Shown piece by piece: positions 39,712 to 52,791 of a stretch of 64,000 nucleotides of DNA; the stretch's first letter is position 1; each line of letters opens with the position of its first letter. The translations under genes were made by a program, and so were the position numbers. The DNA is from Dicaeum eximium (Eukaryota > Chordata > Aves > Passeriformes > Dicaeidae), in assembly GCA_013396995.1 (NCBI GenBank), contig VWZP01008345.1, positions 1,182,551 through 1,246,550 on the forward strand. Direction: 5' to 3'. The notes under the pieces are model-generated. The model did no database searches. It was not told the DNA's origin and was given only the letters and a program-made list of their open reading frames with translations.

Positions 39712-42700
39712 GCAAAACATGGTAACATGATCTTTTTCTTCCACTGTACCTAATGGTGTAACAGAAATGATGGTTTCTGTGGTACACACACTCCCTGAAG
39801 CAACCTGTATTGATCTAGAGGATGTGACAGTTTCCCTATTGTTGGATGCCAGTGTTTTATTGATGAAAAGGCAGCAATTCTAATTATATCCAGTTTTCAT
39901 GTTTTGAAATACATGTTAATTCTGATGTGTAAGAGCAATATGAACCCTTTTTTTTTTCTAATGTGAATGTACAATTTCCATAATTTGTATTTTAAGAACC
40001 AAAGTCCATTTTTCTGTTGGACACCAAGATGCATGTGCTCTCTCACTTGCCCTCTAATTCACACACAGAGGTTCACAAACTCAGGTCATTTTTCATCCCA
40101 GGTATCTCTGGCTTGGTCAGAACAGGGAACTGAAATGGTGCTTCCCTTCATCCTATGATTGATACAGCCATCTCACTCTGTATTTATTTTTTTAAAAAGA
40201 AATGCTCAAACCAATTCATTGCCACAAAATATTTAATAAAAGAGCACACTTCTACAAGAACCAATTAAACCAGAAATCTTTTGATGGCTATAGTCAGACT
40301 GTCTTGCTGTTCTCTTGAAGGTCATCTAAAGGCTTGAAGCACTCCAGGTTTTGGAATGAAAACTGTCATCTTTATTCATTTTGAGTAATAGTGGAAGGAA
40401 CCAGAATTATAAATTGAGATTCAGTTCTTCCTCCTTCAGCTACTGAATCAAAAAAAAGTTGTATAAAATGAGATCCATCTTCTGATTACTCAGAACAGAA
40501 ATTTCAGTCACTCATAAGGCAGGTCAAACAATGCCCAGAAAGTTTCCCCTCCTTTACTTAGGCCATTAGAGAATTAAATTGATTGCATCATTTTCAGCAT
40601 CATTTCACAACAGTCAATAGTCCATCTTCCAAATTGCACCAGTGCCTCTACCACAACACCCATATGGAAAACAGAGCAGCTGCCCCTTCCTGATACACGA
40701 GGCATTTGAAATTCTCCTACAGAAAATTATTCAAACAAGACAGTAAAATGGCAGCAATTTACCATCTCTTTTCTCCTGCAAATAGATTGTCCTGCAAGAA
40801 TAAAATTATTTGCTGTTGTTCTCCTTTCTTCCCCTGTGTGCCTAAATTCACCATTATGTAAAGAAGTTTAGGTCACAGGAGGATAGACAGAGTAGCTGTG
40901 CTGTCATGGTCAGAGGCACCAACTGAACAAAGCAAAGTCAAGAATCCAGCTTGGAGGCTGGGATGAATCAATTCTGACAACATGCTGCTCTTTTGAACTG
41001 GGTGTCTTCTTACCTGGGGTTTATTCAGTGATGGAAAGGGGAGGATGGCCAGCCAGGCTGGTGTGTGCCTTGGGAATGAAGCAGGGAAGGCAGGAGCTAC
41101 TGGAAAATAGTTTCATGCTTCTGGAGGGTTTTTCCCCCAGGCTGTGGTGCTTTTTGAATAACTGCTTCACAAAGGCCAGGTGCTGTGTTAAGGGAACAAG
41201 TTGGAGTCTGGACCACAGGGCATTTCAGCTCTGTCCTGCAGCCCTGAAAGTGTTGCTGCAGCACTTGGTGCAAGCAGCTCAGAGTAACCCCCTTCTCCTG
41301 AGCCTTTTCTGCTGCCTGGTGGCTTGAGGGACTCCTGAGCTGGGAATTTTCCTTTCCAAGTAGACCTACAGGATTTTCCACAGCAGTGCTAAAGAAAACC
41401 TGCTCAGGTCTGCTGACTGAAGGCAAGATGATGCCTATGGTAAGGTGAAACTGCTAGCAGTGTGTTTATCTGCTGAGGTGTGATTGACAGGATTTTTAGC
41501 AGAAATAGGAAGCAAATGCAGAAGCTTTCAGCTTGTGGTTCTGCTTTCAATGTTTCTTGCATGTTAAGCTTCAAAAGTCTTGAAGAATGTGTGGCAGAGT
41601 TTGCTTGTATCTGTTGTTTGGTTCCTTTTGCTTTTCTCTTTTTCCCCATCAGAAATGCTAGCATTTGGGTTTTATGAGGGTTTTTTTCTGTAGCAAGACA
41701 GAAGGTTATAGTTGCATGAAAGAGTTGGGCAGCCATAGTTTGTATCTTACTTTGATTTGCTGTTGTGGTATTACAGGAACACCTGGTATGGCATTACAGA
41801 AATTTATCCAACATCACCCATTTGCTTGGAAACATGGCTTGGTGGTAAGCTGGCAAAGTGAGAAACAGCTCTTTCTTTTTCATCCCAGGTGAAGAGGAAT
41901 TGAAGCACCTGGGGACCATCTGTTTGTTCAGGCCTGAGTTGCTCAGACCTCCAGCCCACCCTGGGCAATGCCTGGGTCAGGTTGCTCCCTGGAGGATAAA
42001 GTCTCCTGTGCCTTATAGCCAGAATTCACTATTGCCTCGTGTGTGGAAGCTGGGAACAGAGTTCAGGTTCAAGACTTGAGCTGATGAACTTTCCCCACCC
42101 AAAATGCATTCATGCAGACAGCACAGTATCATTCCTGCCTGTGACTGCAATGTGTAAGTGAAGTCCTCACTCCTCAGAAACCTCTGGGGATGTTGATTAA
42201 AATCCTCCTGCTAGACCAGCTGGCTTGCAGTCACCACATCACTTTGATCCAGACCACTGTAGCAGAAAATTCCTTTGGGGACTGAGGTTTGAATACAGAA
42301 AAATTGAATTCTTTATTTAGAAAAGTCTGATCATGTATTAACCTGCCAGTATAGAAGGCACCCACCCCACTGTGAATATAAACATGCTCTTTATGACAGG
42401 GCAGGAACCGTCAGGGACCATTTTATAAGTGAAAAAAGCTGCATCTGCCAGCACTGTCATCTGTTAAATTGTAGGATTACCATTTGAGGGGATACTGGAA
42501 GGGGAGAGGAGTACTCTGCTTGATTAAGAAGCCATCATTTCAGGCATGAGGGCAGTTATTTCTGATAAGGTTGCTTGTAATAATTGAAACCACATAACTT
42601 CAATTTTCCTGGGAGTTAATAAACAGCCAGAGAACAGTTCTCTGGGAGGTACAAAGCTGGTGACCATATATATTTTCCTACAGCTACCACCTGACCTCTA

Positions 42701-45700
42701 ATTTTCCCAGAGGCACACCTAGGCTCACACAGAACTGTTTCTTTATCATCTGACTGGGACAAATTTGTTAATCCAGATTTTCCTCTACCTTAGACCAGAG
42801 GATGATGTTGGGTCCTCTCAGAAAATATGGGGCTCTTTTCCCTGTGTATTTGACTGAAGCTGACAGTGGCTGGTACTTCACATTTACCAGCAAGTGGAAT
42901 ATGTCAAAGACCAGATGTGGGAAATGAGAAGTGTGAGGTGCCTGGGAGTGCACTGTGTGTTTTTGGTAAGAGAGGTTCCCTGAGTATGGAATATTATATG
43001 GTAGTTGTACCCATAGGGTTTGTTCCAAAGGCCTGCAGAGACTTCAGCACAGGCTTTGCACAGCTGAGAGCAGCTATTGAGGTTCAGCCCTAGACAGAAA
43101 CTCATCCCCACGCAGCCACTCACTCCTGCCAGTGGGACTGGGGAGAGAATCAGAAAGGGAAAAGTGAGAAAACTCCTGGGTTGAGATAAAGACAGCTCAG
43201 CTTCATAGGTAAAGCAAAAGTCACACACTCGAGCAAACCAACACAAGGAGTTCATCCATCCCTGCCAAGGGCAGAGAGGTGCTCAGCCATCCCAGGAGAG
43301 CAGAGCTCTGCCACACGTAGTGGTGACTTGCGAAGACAAACACCATCAATCCAAACATTCTCCCCTTCCTTCTTCTTTCCCCAGCTTTATACACTGAGCA
43401 CAGCACCCTACTGTCTGGGATATCCCCTGGGTCATTGGGGTGCACGCCTCGGGGGTATCTAGAAAAAGATACTAAGTGACAAGATCAGGATGGGGAAGGG
43501 AGAAAATTCTTGATACCTTAGTTTGCTTACATTGTTTCTGTTCTGTTGCGATTTAAGGAGTTCACACGCCCGATTGTGCAACATCCTCCTGCACTCCCAG
43601 CCTCTTTGCAGGTGAGATGGGTTGAGGAACACAAAAGGTCTTGGCTCAGCAACGATGAGAACATTTCTGCACAATCAGCTGTGTCTCCAGCACAAATCCA
43701 AGACACACAGCTACTGTGAAGAAAATCAACTCTACCCTGGGCAACAGCAGCACAGCAACTGAGCATCCTTTGGCCCTAGAAAACCTGGACATCACAACTG
43801 TGTTCAGTGTCAGTGGGTGAAGGAATCAGTTCAGCCTTTTAATGCTCCCATCCCACAAGTGCAAAGTAGCAGGCTACAGGTTTGGAAGGGTTTGCTTTTT
43901 CCTGCTCTAGGTGAGCTGTCAGCCAGAGGCAGGCAAAGTATCTGTGAGTCTTCTGTTTACTGTGACCAGCAGCCTGAATGGCCCACCAGGCACTACTGAT
44001 GGTGTGTTACTACCATGAGCCTCCTGCTCCTAGGCTGTTGTTTCAAATTTTAAAAGCTTCCTGGACTTCATTCTGTGTGCTGCTGAGGTCTGATTGCAAA
44101 CAGAGTCAGAAACAAATTGGAAAGTGTAAATGATGTGACATATCCTGCAAAAACTGCTGTGACCTCAACAAGGGTCTTCATGGCTCTCCAGGTGAATTTA
44201 TCTGCTCCTCCAAAATGAACAGTGTGAGATTATCTGTCATGCTCAGCTTCCCTAAGAAGCAGCTGGAGAGATTATATCATGTATCACTGTCAGCTGTACC
44301 ATGCCCCTAAGAAGGTGAAAGGTTTGCATCTTCTTGCTGATATTATCAGCCTTTACCTTAACATTGGAACTACCATTATTTCCTAAAAATGTGTTTGTAT
44401 TGACCAGTAGAAATATTTACCATTTGCAGACCTACATATTCAAATACAATTTCTTGCACAATTTTGTTACTTTACTCCAAATGGCACCTCCCTTTAATAG
44501 CATTCCCACAATCTCTTTCAGAAATTATAAACTGTAGACTGCTTGCTCCAGGAGGTGCTCTCTGAAAATTGGCAGCTTTGCATCTCTGTAAATCTTCTGC
44601 CAACTTGCAGAGTTCACGTGGTTTTTCCTTTAGTTTTTTTTATACTGTGGTTCATTCTTTAACAGGTTCTTTATATTTAAGAATGCATAAAGACACGCCC
44701 TTGCAGTGAGTTTTTAATCTTAACTCAGAAAAGCATCGAAGCCTTCTTGCTATTTTTTTATACATTTAAATGAAAATTGGTGCTCCCTGCTATAGCACAG
44801 CCACATTAGCTGGTCAGTCATGTGATCTTTTTATAACTTTATTGGGGAAAAGGAGTTCTGGTTTTGGCCTTCCTTATGCTGGGCTTGTTAGGAACAAGAG
44901 TTAATGCAGGTGACAGCTGGTGTGTGTAATATGTACCCTCACTGTGGTGTCTGTTAAAGAGGGAATGTTGCACTCAAACTCTGCCACAGCCCCATGTGGC
45001 TTTCTGTGCATCCCTCGTGCTGTGCTGCTCATCTGCAAAATCTGCGCCATCCAAAAGGGGCAAAGTTACTACTGATAAAGGACTCTTGTTTCTGTTATAT
45101 TCCTGTTATATTCCTTGCCTGAAATGGGATTATTTCACTAGTGTTGTTGCTCTTTCTTCTTGGACTCTGTTTTGGCAGGGAAATGCTGACTGTACAGTGC
45201 CTACGTGACACATATGGCAGATATAGCCAGTGCTTGGGAATGTGATAATAAACATTTTGTTTCAGAGTACAGGAATTGTATTTTTAGAAGTTATTCTGAA
45301 AAATAAGGGATTTATGGATCTACTACACAATTCAGTAACATGAGTTTATGCTGAAGGTGTTGACCTGAGCACCAGTTTGAATTTCTGTGTGGCTTTCTCA
45401 GCTGCTCTTTAACTTTTGCACTGATGGAACAGCTCTCTGGGGCCAAATGCTGTTTGCACTTTTGTCCCTCACCCTAAAAGTCACAAGGACTGCTCAGAAC
45501 TCAGAGTAGAAACAGTGATGAAAAATGTGCTTGCTTTCCCAAAGCTGGAAAACTCTCTGTCCCCTTGTTGCCATGGTAACACCTCCATCCACATTCCTTC
45601 ATCACTGCTCCCTATTACCTTGCTCTACCACTGTCTCAAAGCAATCATTGTCTTTTCCTATCCCTGTGCTGAAGCAAGGAGAAAAAATATATAGAAACTG

Positions 45701-47254
45701 AAGCAGCAGCCATAAGCACACAGAGGCAGGTTCATTCTGGATACAAAACCATCAAAGTGATTTGCCCTGAGGGCAGGATAGTCAGAAAATGAAGAACAAG
45801 TTGTTGATTTGAAAGTGCAGCTCTGATTCTTATCAAGTAATAAATTGCATAACTTATATGTTGATGGTCTACAGATCATTCTGGGGTATAGCTGCTTCTA
45901 CTCATGTCCCTGAAGTTTGGGGTGTTTAGGAAAGCAATTGTCTGGGATTTCTCTGCCTGGGTTATGGTTGAACACCTGGCCAAGCAAAAGGATTTGTGAC
46001 AGAAATCAGCTTGGCTCAAGACTGTAGAAACAATTGTGGAGGGGGTTAAGATGAAATGCCACTTCCCCAAGGCTCTGTTCCTCAAAGTGATGCCCAATAA
46101 TTTCATTGAAATGGGCTGGAACTGTATGGGTGAAGCTGCAGTTTGTATCTGGTGATCTGCCTGGCAAACTTTCCTTGCAGGTACTGTTTATGCCACCCAA
46201 ATTAGTGTGTGCATGCTGGTTCCCTGGGTGAAATTAATTTTACAGGAGTATGATCTTCTTCATACAGGTCTGTACCTCTGCTTTTGGTGTAGCTGGCTAG
46301 AAGTGAAATGTTTTTGGCGTGCTCATGGCCCATGCAAATGAAGTGTGGGCTATGTCTTATTTTGATGCAAAGATTATCCCACATAATTACAAAGTCCTGT
46401 ACAGTTACCTACCTTTAATTAGAAATACTGAACATTATCTGTGGCAAAGTGGATAATTACAGTACTTCTAACTAAAACCCACTTGTAGGTGTCTTCTGGA
46501 ATGAGAATGAGGGCTGTTCTCCCCTTCCTGAGATGAACATTTTACCTCTCATGGCTTGAGTCAAGGATGGTGCTGTCGTGGGATGTCACAATCTCTCAGC
46601 TGTACTCGGTGTTTATCCTGACAACATGACAATGCTGTACTTGATTGTACTTGGGAAATAACCCAGCACAGCCCGGTGTAACATTTCCACAGTACAGCCT
46701 GCACAGTTTTAATGGAAACTTCACAATCAGAAAAATTTCAAGGAACTGGTTTTATATCCAGTTTTCACTTCAGGTTTAGCTGAAATGTTCTCTGCTGTCG
46801 GTCACTTTTCTAGGGTTCAATAAAACTGCACTAAAACTGTTTCCCCAAAGTAGAGGCTTTATCAATCAAGCTAAAATAATACTGTAGTGGAATCCAGGGG
46901 CTCTTCTCAGCAATGGTCAAGGGAGGCTTGCATTGATAGCTGGTCTTGTTTGTGTGAGGTGTCTGAGGCACAACAGGGCTGTATTTGGGACTGGATACAG
47001 AAATTTACAGAGTACATTTTTATACTCTTGAAAATTGTTGCAATTTTATGCATTGATGTACAGTTATAACTTGGGCATAGTATGGCTTTGGACCGAGGCA
47101 AAAAGCCATTTTCAGTTTTATTTTCTAGATTGAACCTTTTTCTTGGTTTCAGATCTGTCAGACCAGTTCCAGCTGGCCAAAGTTACACCCATCCTAAATA
47201 CCTTGATGCCAGCGTTAATTAACTGGAAGCCCCTGGTTAATTGTGCTGTCTGAA

Positions 47255-47605
47255 ACTGCCCCGGCACTCTGGCACTCTGCTGGTCCCTGTGTTCCGGACA
47301 GGCACAAAGGATCCGGGAGCTCCTCACCCGGACCCTCAGGTGCCTGTGACCCCCGGGGTGCCCCGGGCGCTCTTTGCTCTCCGGGCGCTCCGTCCTTGGC
47401 TGCCGCAGGAGCCGTGCCCAGGTCCCGAGCCGGGCTGGGATGCCCGGACATCCCGGCAGGTGGCGGTGGAGCCGTGGGAATTCTGCTGGAATTCCGCGCT
47501 CGCCCCTGTTCGCCCCCCGCCCGCTGGCCCGGCCCCGCCGGCACCCCGAGCCCAGCGGAGCTCGATCGCCTCCAGCTCCTGCTGTTCGCCACTCAGCGAC
47601 TGTCC
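47255..47605. promoter_or_regulatory. Isolated CpG island
   Basis: A block of about 350 bp is strongly GC-rich with about 33 CpG dinucleotides by eye, roughly one per ten bases. The DNA on both sides is AT-rich and CpG-poor. No TATA box, clear 5' splice site or recognised coding exon was seen. Open frames of 125-179 codons cross it in several frames on both strands, as expected when stop codons are rare in GC-rich DNA. It may be an orphan CpG island promoter or enhancer, the first exon of an unknown transcript, or a GC-rich inserted piece such as a solo LTR. It lies about 5 kb beyond the 3' end of PDILT. Confidence 0.6.
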
Positions 47606-47752
47606 CAAGTCTTGTTTCACATCTTTGACCATACAATTGAAATATGGTGTACTAGACTTGGATAAATTAGTAGGAAGAAGGCTATAGAGGAATAAACATA
47701 TTTGGGGAAGTATTTCGCGTGTTCTCAATATAAAGGAGAATTTTTTCAGTTC

Positions 47753-47769
47753 AAAAAAAAAAAAAAAAA
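47753..47769. repeat. Homopolymer A tract (17)
   Basis: Seventeen A followed by ccaaaccca. It lies about 150 bases right of the CpG-rich island, and an AATAAA occurs about 60 bases before it. Whether the tract is a retroposition tail or plain low complexity is open. Confidence 0.8.
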
Positions 47770-50700
47770 CCAAACCCAGTGGCTCTTGATTGGAAGAGAA
47801 GGTTTCAGGATCAGGAGATGTGGAAGAGGGTGGGTTTTCTTCCTGACTCAGCAAATAGCAGTGCTTTGGTGGCAAGGCAGGCAGAGACCCACCAGTGTCA
47901 AGCTAAGTGAAAGGAAATTATGGTTAACTAGTTTTTATGGACCCTTTCGTCTGTTACTGATCCAAAGGAACTGTTTTTCTGGCAACCATTGGTGATGTGC
48001 CCTGGCACATAGAGGCTGGAGGGAATGCTGTCCCTGAGCTGGTTTAGCTCAGGACTCTGTTAGCATATGGTGTGGGTGCTAAGAAATAACCAGCATCTTC
48101 CCAAAAATGACAAGGCCAGAGGAGGAAAATTTAGGCAGAATCCCCAGATTACTTCAGTCTATAAAATACACACTTTGAAAAGCTCAGGCTTCAGCCATGA
48201 TGTTCATACATGTCCTTAGCCTCTGCTGACTAGTTATGACTCTGCCTATGTTGTACTTGGCAAGAAGGCAGCATTTGTTCAAGGGGCCTCTTGCCAGCTG
48301 TGCTGCAGAAAGTGCTTTTCAACAGGATTCCAATTAAATGCTTTATTAATATTTGTTATTCACTGGTTGCAGTTATTGGTAACATGCATTTGCCCAGGAG
48401 GGCCCAAATGGAATACAGCATGTTGTTTCTTCCTGGGGAGGAGGAGAAAATGATTCTTTAGCTGTTTGTGCTCACTGCATGGTGTTGAAGTGGTGGTGCA
48501 GGTCCAGTGTGTGAGCAGTGAGGGTCCCTGTGCAGTAAATTCCCCACACAGGAGCTGGTGTGGAGCAGCTGCAGGCTCTGTGAAAAGGCACCACTGCATG
48601 TTTGTTCAGCAGCCAGAGCAGCGGGCAGCAGCGCCGGCACAGCTTTAGCTCTGTCAATGTTTCACAGAAAGCAAACATTTCCAAGGTGATTCTCAGAAGC
48701 TGCAGGCTGAGGACACATTGGGCAATGTGTGACCCAGCTGGTGCAGGAGTGCTCCAGGAGGAGCAGCTGCCTGCTCCAAACCCAGCGACAGAGCTGCCTT
48801 TGGCTCGGCCCCTCAGTGGTGTCACTTCTCAGATGTGGCAGTCGAGGACAGAACGTGAGCAGTGAGGTGCTCCTGGCAGCCCTCTGAGCTGGGCACATCT
48901 GAGTGAGTGACTGACAGCTGGGTGAGACTCCTGGTGCACAGCTACAACAGCGTGGCCACTAACCCACGGGACAAATGGCTTTAAAGCTTCTCCTACAGCA
49001 AAGTTTCAAATGGACACAGGCTCCTTGCCTCATCACAGCTGATTATACCAAGCATGGTTTTCAAATGTCTGAGCTGAGTAATTTCCACTGGTCCAACTCC
49101 ACTTGAGTTTACACAAGAGCACATTTTTATAAATGTGTGAGTTGTTCCTTTTTGTTAATATATCTGCATTAAATCATTGTGGCCTTGGAGCAAACTCTCC
49201 TCTCTCCCCTATCAGGAGTGTGAGAGAAAGGAAAGACAAGAGTGTCAAACCTCCTAATGAGTTTGACAATGCAATTCTCTGAATAAAATGCCTGAAATAC
49301 TGGCTGTAGACCCCTCTCCCTGATTATCCCATCAGCCTTCAAGCATACAGCACACATCTATTTCTACCAACAGGAGTTTCTGAGCTCTAAGCCAGACCTT
49401 TTGATTTATACCAATTATGCCACTGCCACACATCAAGGGATTTTTTTTTTTAACAGCTTTTGCATTTGTTTTGTATTTGTATTAATCCCTTTTAACGTAT
49501 TGTTGTTATGCTAATGCCAGCTGAAAGTAATTCCAGGGAAATTAAGCTAGGATTAATCTGTTGTAAAGAGGAAAAGAATTATTATAGTTCTCATTAAGAT
49601 TGATTACTTTTTTTCCTGTTCATCTGAGCATCTGTGAATGATTGTCAATTCAGAATAACATTTTTCTTCTCTAGGATTTAAGAATAGAACTTAATGAGGT
49701 GAATTTCTATCTGCAAGGTACTCAAAGCTTGTATTTTAAGGCAGAATAGGCTATCACTGAATAAAAAAACACAAGTCAGCATTTTTTGGGGATGGTTCAC
49801 GTTTATCCCTTTTTTGTATTAAACTTCGTGATGCTTTTTATAAATAAGATTTGTAGCTGAGAGTGTTGCTTCTGCTGCTCCATATTGATAACCAGAGCAG
49901 ATTAAAGCAGCTCCATTACTGGTTTGCATTCATATCTCTTTACTGAATCCTGTCTGTCTTAATTGAGAGGGCTTATTTATGTGCATGAAGAGATTATTCA
50001 TGTGAGTGGGGCATTCAAAATATTGGTATTCATTTACAGAAACAAGTTTGGCTAATAAATATTGATTTTTAAATTTTTTTTTATGGTTTTAAGTAATATT
50101 TAGAATGTCTAAGCACAGATATAATGATGTACTCATTAAAATTAAACAGAGTCACTTCATGTTTAGACTAAAATAAAAGAAGTAATGTTTGACTTAGCAA
50201 AGCTTGAGGAAGTGATTCCATTTCACACACTTAGGGCTCAATTCTCTTTGTGACATTTTAAAATTTTTGTTCCAGGAGTATATTCTGTAGCTGATTTGAG
50301 TCAGAGGGAGAATGAGGCAAAGTGCCAGGCCACTTGTTTGGCACCATGGGCTCCTTCTGCCATGGCTGAGACTTGGAGGAACTCAGTAAGGCAGAATTTT
50401 GGGCAAGGAAGAGATGAGATTCAGGCAGGCTTTTAGCTCACGTTTTATGAAGTAGATTTGCATGTGTCAGTTCATGGCATGTGAGTCTGCACTCAGCCCC
50501 TTGTCTTGACACCACATCTGAGAGTGACTGGAACAGAAATGAGAACATCATTTGCTGAGATGTCACATGTTTTCATTAAAATGTAATCTTGCATCTCAGA
50601 ATAGATAGCAGTTCCAGGATTGAGCCTTGTGTACAGTGGGTAGACGCAGTGAAAATTAATTTTTTTTCATTATCTTGAATGGTAAACCCATCTGCCAGAT

Positions 50701-52580
50701 ACAGACTGGTGCTGAACATTGCTTGCTCTATTTTTTGGGAAGGAAACTAATTAAAAGATTGTAGCTGCTGTGTTTAATAGTTGTTCAAAATATACTGGTG
50801 GCACTGCTTGCCATTCAGATTTCATCATGGTGCAAGCAGCAAAGGGAAAAGCACACTGACACTTCCCCCTCCTTGGGATTCAGTTCATCTCATTCTCTGC
50901 CTAATCTGATCTCTCAGGATACCAAATGAAGGCTTCTGTGTGTTAATGAATGCCCAGTGTTAAATGAAAGTCAAATGAAACCCAGTATCCAGCAGGGATC
51001 ACTTTGCCCAGGGTCCCACTGGGAGTGTCCTGGAGAACTTGTGTTTGGTGTCCAAAGGAGAACTGGCTTCAGTGTGTATGAGAGAGGCAGTTTTGGTACC
51101 CCTCAATGGTCAAACTGACAAGTCATTGTTTCTGTGGTATTTGTAAATGCAGTCCTCTTCACAGGGGTGCTGAGAAAAGGTGTGCTCCACAAGGGTGCTT
51201 CTTGTCAGCTGCAGCCCACACTGTCCAGCTGGAGCTTCCACCCACAGCAAACTTCTCATGAACTCTTTAAAACCATCCCATCTTTTCCTCATGCCACTCA
51301 GTGACAGTATAATTTGGTTTCTCTGTATTGCAGTTCTATCAAAAATTTACTCTGTACTAAAAACATGGGAATTAAACTTTACCTGGCATCTTCAAAGAAG
51401 AATTTTTCTTCAAATAATAACTCAGCTGTGGCTCCCATCTCTCACCTCTACAGTGCTGATTTTAAGATGAAGTTTCCCTGTGAAGCTTTCAGCTCCTTCT
51501 CCCCACGTAGTTGATGTTTCTGGCAGAAAACCTGAATGTGTGTGGAGTCCATCTGGCCCCTGGTCTTCACCAATTTCAGACAGTCTCAGTAAACTGCTCA
51601 AAAAACCATGTCCAAGACCTACAAACCCCATTGGACCATATATAGGAATGGTGCTCTAGCACTGAAGATGCTTCCACAAGAATCCTTTTCCATTAAGTGG
51701 ATTTAATTGCAGTCCCAATGACCACCAACCCCAGCAGAGATTAAACTGTGCCCATGGAGAATCAGCATAAACTGTTTTCCTCTCTGTGTCTCCTTGTTAC
51801 CTTCCTTCCTTTTCTAAGTTTTCCCCATTTTTTTCCCCTGCTTACATAAGAAAGTGATTATTAGCATTAACAATTTGAAAACAGAGATTTTGAACACCTG
51901 TTTCTGAAATGAAATTCTCATAAGTGTTCTTTCTTCCCTAATTGTGCAAGAAAAGGCTTCAAATTTTCAGAATTAATTCTGCTTTATCTGGTCCTTGCAG
52001 GAGGAAATTACTATTGTCCAGCAGTTTCACCTGTCTCACTTCTTTAACATGTGAGGGGTGGTTAAGGGACCTAACATAACTAAAATGTGAGTCATATTTG
52101 TGACTTCGTGTGTTAGCCACGGTATTTTTCTAACTTATTAGAAAATAGAGAAAATATAATTTAGAGAATTAAATTCTATCTCTATTTCTGCATATTTTAC
52201 TACTTGATAATAAAAAAAATCATGAACTGTTCCTTGCTGCCCCTTTGGGCACAGCCCCTAGCTTCAGTGATTTCTCCTGAAGATCATTCTAGGTATGTTT
52301 TTTGCAGTGTTAGACCATTCTTTTTGGGAGCAGCTAATCTCCTCTGAAAACAAGAGGGCTGCTTTGGAGAGCAATCAGTTGCAATCTTGTTGCAGGTGTT
52401 GTTCAGATAGTGTCCTTTTATATCTTGGTCTGTTTGCTATGGCATACACACCTTTCTAAAGAGCAGTTTTATTAATAATAAAGCCACTATTTAAGCAAAA
52501 TTGACAGTATTTTAAGGACCCATGAGAACTGATCCCAGTAAAACTAGGAGATAAATTGGACTCAGAAGAGAAGTCACACA
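47770..52580. other. Intergenic DNA between CpG island and PDILT 3' end
   Basis: AT-rich sequence without a recognised gene. Open frames at 48.4-48.9 kb (up to 117 codons, both strands) lie in a moderately GC-rich patch and look like chance. A T12 run lies at 49.44 kb, and a TAAT-rich stretch at 49.48-49.68 kb. Confidence 0.55.
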
Positions 52581-52610
52581 TAACAAGGCATGGATATTGA
52601 ATTCTTTACT

Positions 52611-52625
52611 TTTATTTTTTTTATT
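52611..52625 (-). terminator. PDILT: Tandem poly(A) signals of PDILT
   Basis: On the minus strand two AATAAA hexamers lie at 52625-52620 and 52616-52611, about 98 and 107 bases after the proposed stop. A GT-rich stretch (ttgttatgtgtg) follows some 25-40 bases downstream, as expected for a cleavage site near 52580-52600. The predicted 3' UTR is therefore only about 130 bases. Confidence 0.6.
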
Positions 52626-52722
52626 CAGCCCTGTGCTCACTTGAGATGACTCATTCTTCCAGTGAGCTCCTTCCAGGAAGGATTCCCCACAATCCTCAGA
52701 ACGTATCTCTTTCTCTGTACTA

Positions 52723-52791
52723 TTAAAGTTCTTTCTCTGTTATTACAGTTTCCTTTTGGCTGAAATCCTCTTTGATTCCTCCCAAAGAATC
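52723..52791 (-). CDS. PDILT: PDILT terminal coding exon: short tail ending EKEL
   Basis: The exon has 22 codons and a TAA stop, phase 0, from DSLGGIKEDF to ITEKEL. The acceptor follows a T-rich tract and reads ...tttttcaaaag, so it is usable but weak. Support comes from the matching phase, the charged composition, the EEL-like end expected of an ER-resident PDI, and two AATAAA hexamers about 100 bases downstream. Human PDILT has a much longer tail ending KEEL, so either this lineage is short-tailed or another terminal exon exists. This is the least certain of the eight exons. Confidence 0.62.
   Translation of the reverse strand, partial: DSLGGIKEDFSQKETVITEKEL

Larger units (their letters stand above)
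36626..47254. other. Intergenic DNA, no gene recognised
   Basis: Holds the MIR-like relic, the palindrome at 39.1 kb and the possible retroposed end at 39.7 kb. A 141-codon frame at 36849-37274 and a 123-codon frame at 42884-43255 show no known domain. No exons of a ZP-domain gene such as UMOD, the expected downstream neighbour in mammals, were seen. Confidence 0.55.

Noticed and set aside
47118..47875. Overlapping open frames of 125-179 codons across the CpG island, both strands
   Set aside because: GC-rich DNA lacks stop codons. Sequences are rich in Pro/Gly/Arg/Ala in all frames and none resembles a known protein.
51422..51631. 69-codon minus-strand frame as an alternative PDILT tail exon
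   Set aside because: Not acidic, ends in a non-KDEL-like sequence, and no nearby poly(A) signal was as good as that at 52.6 kb.
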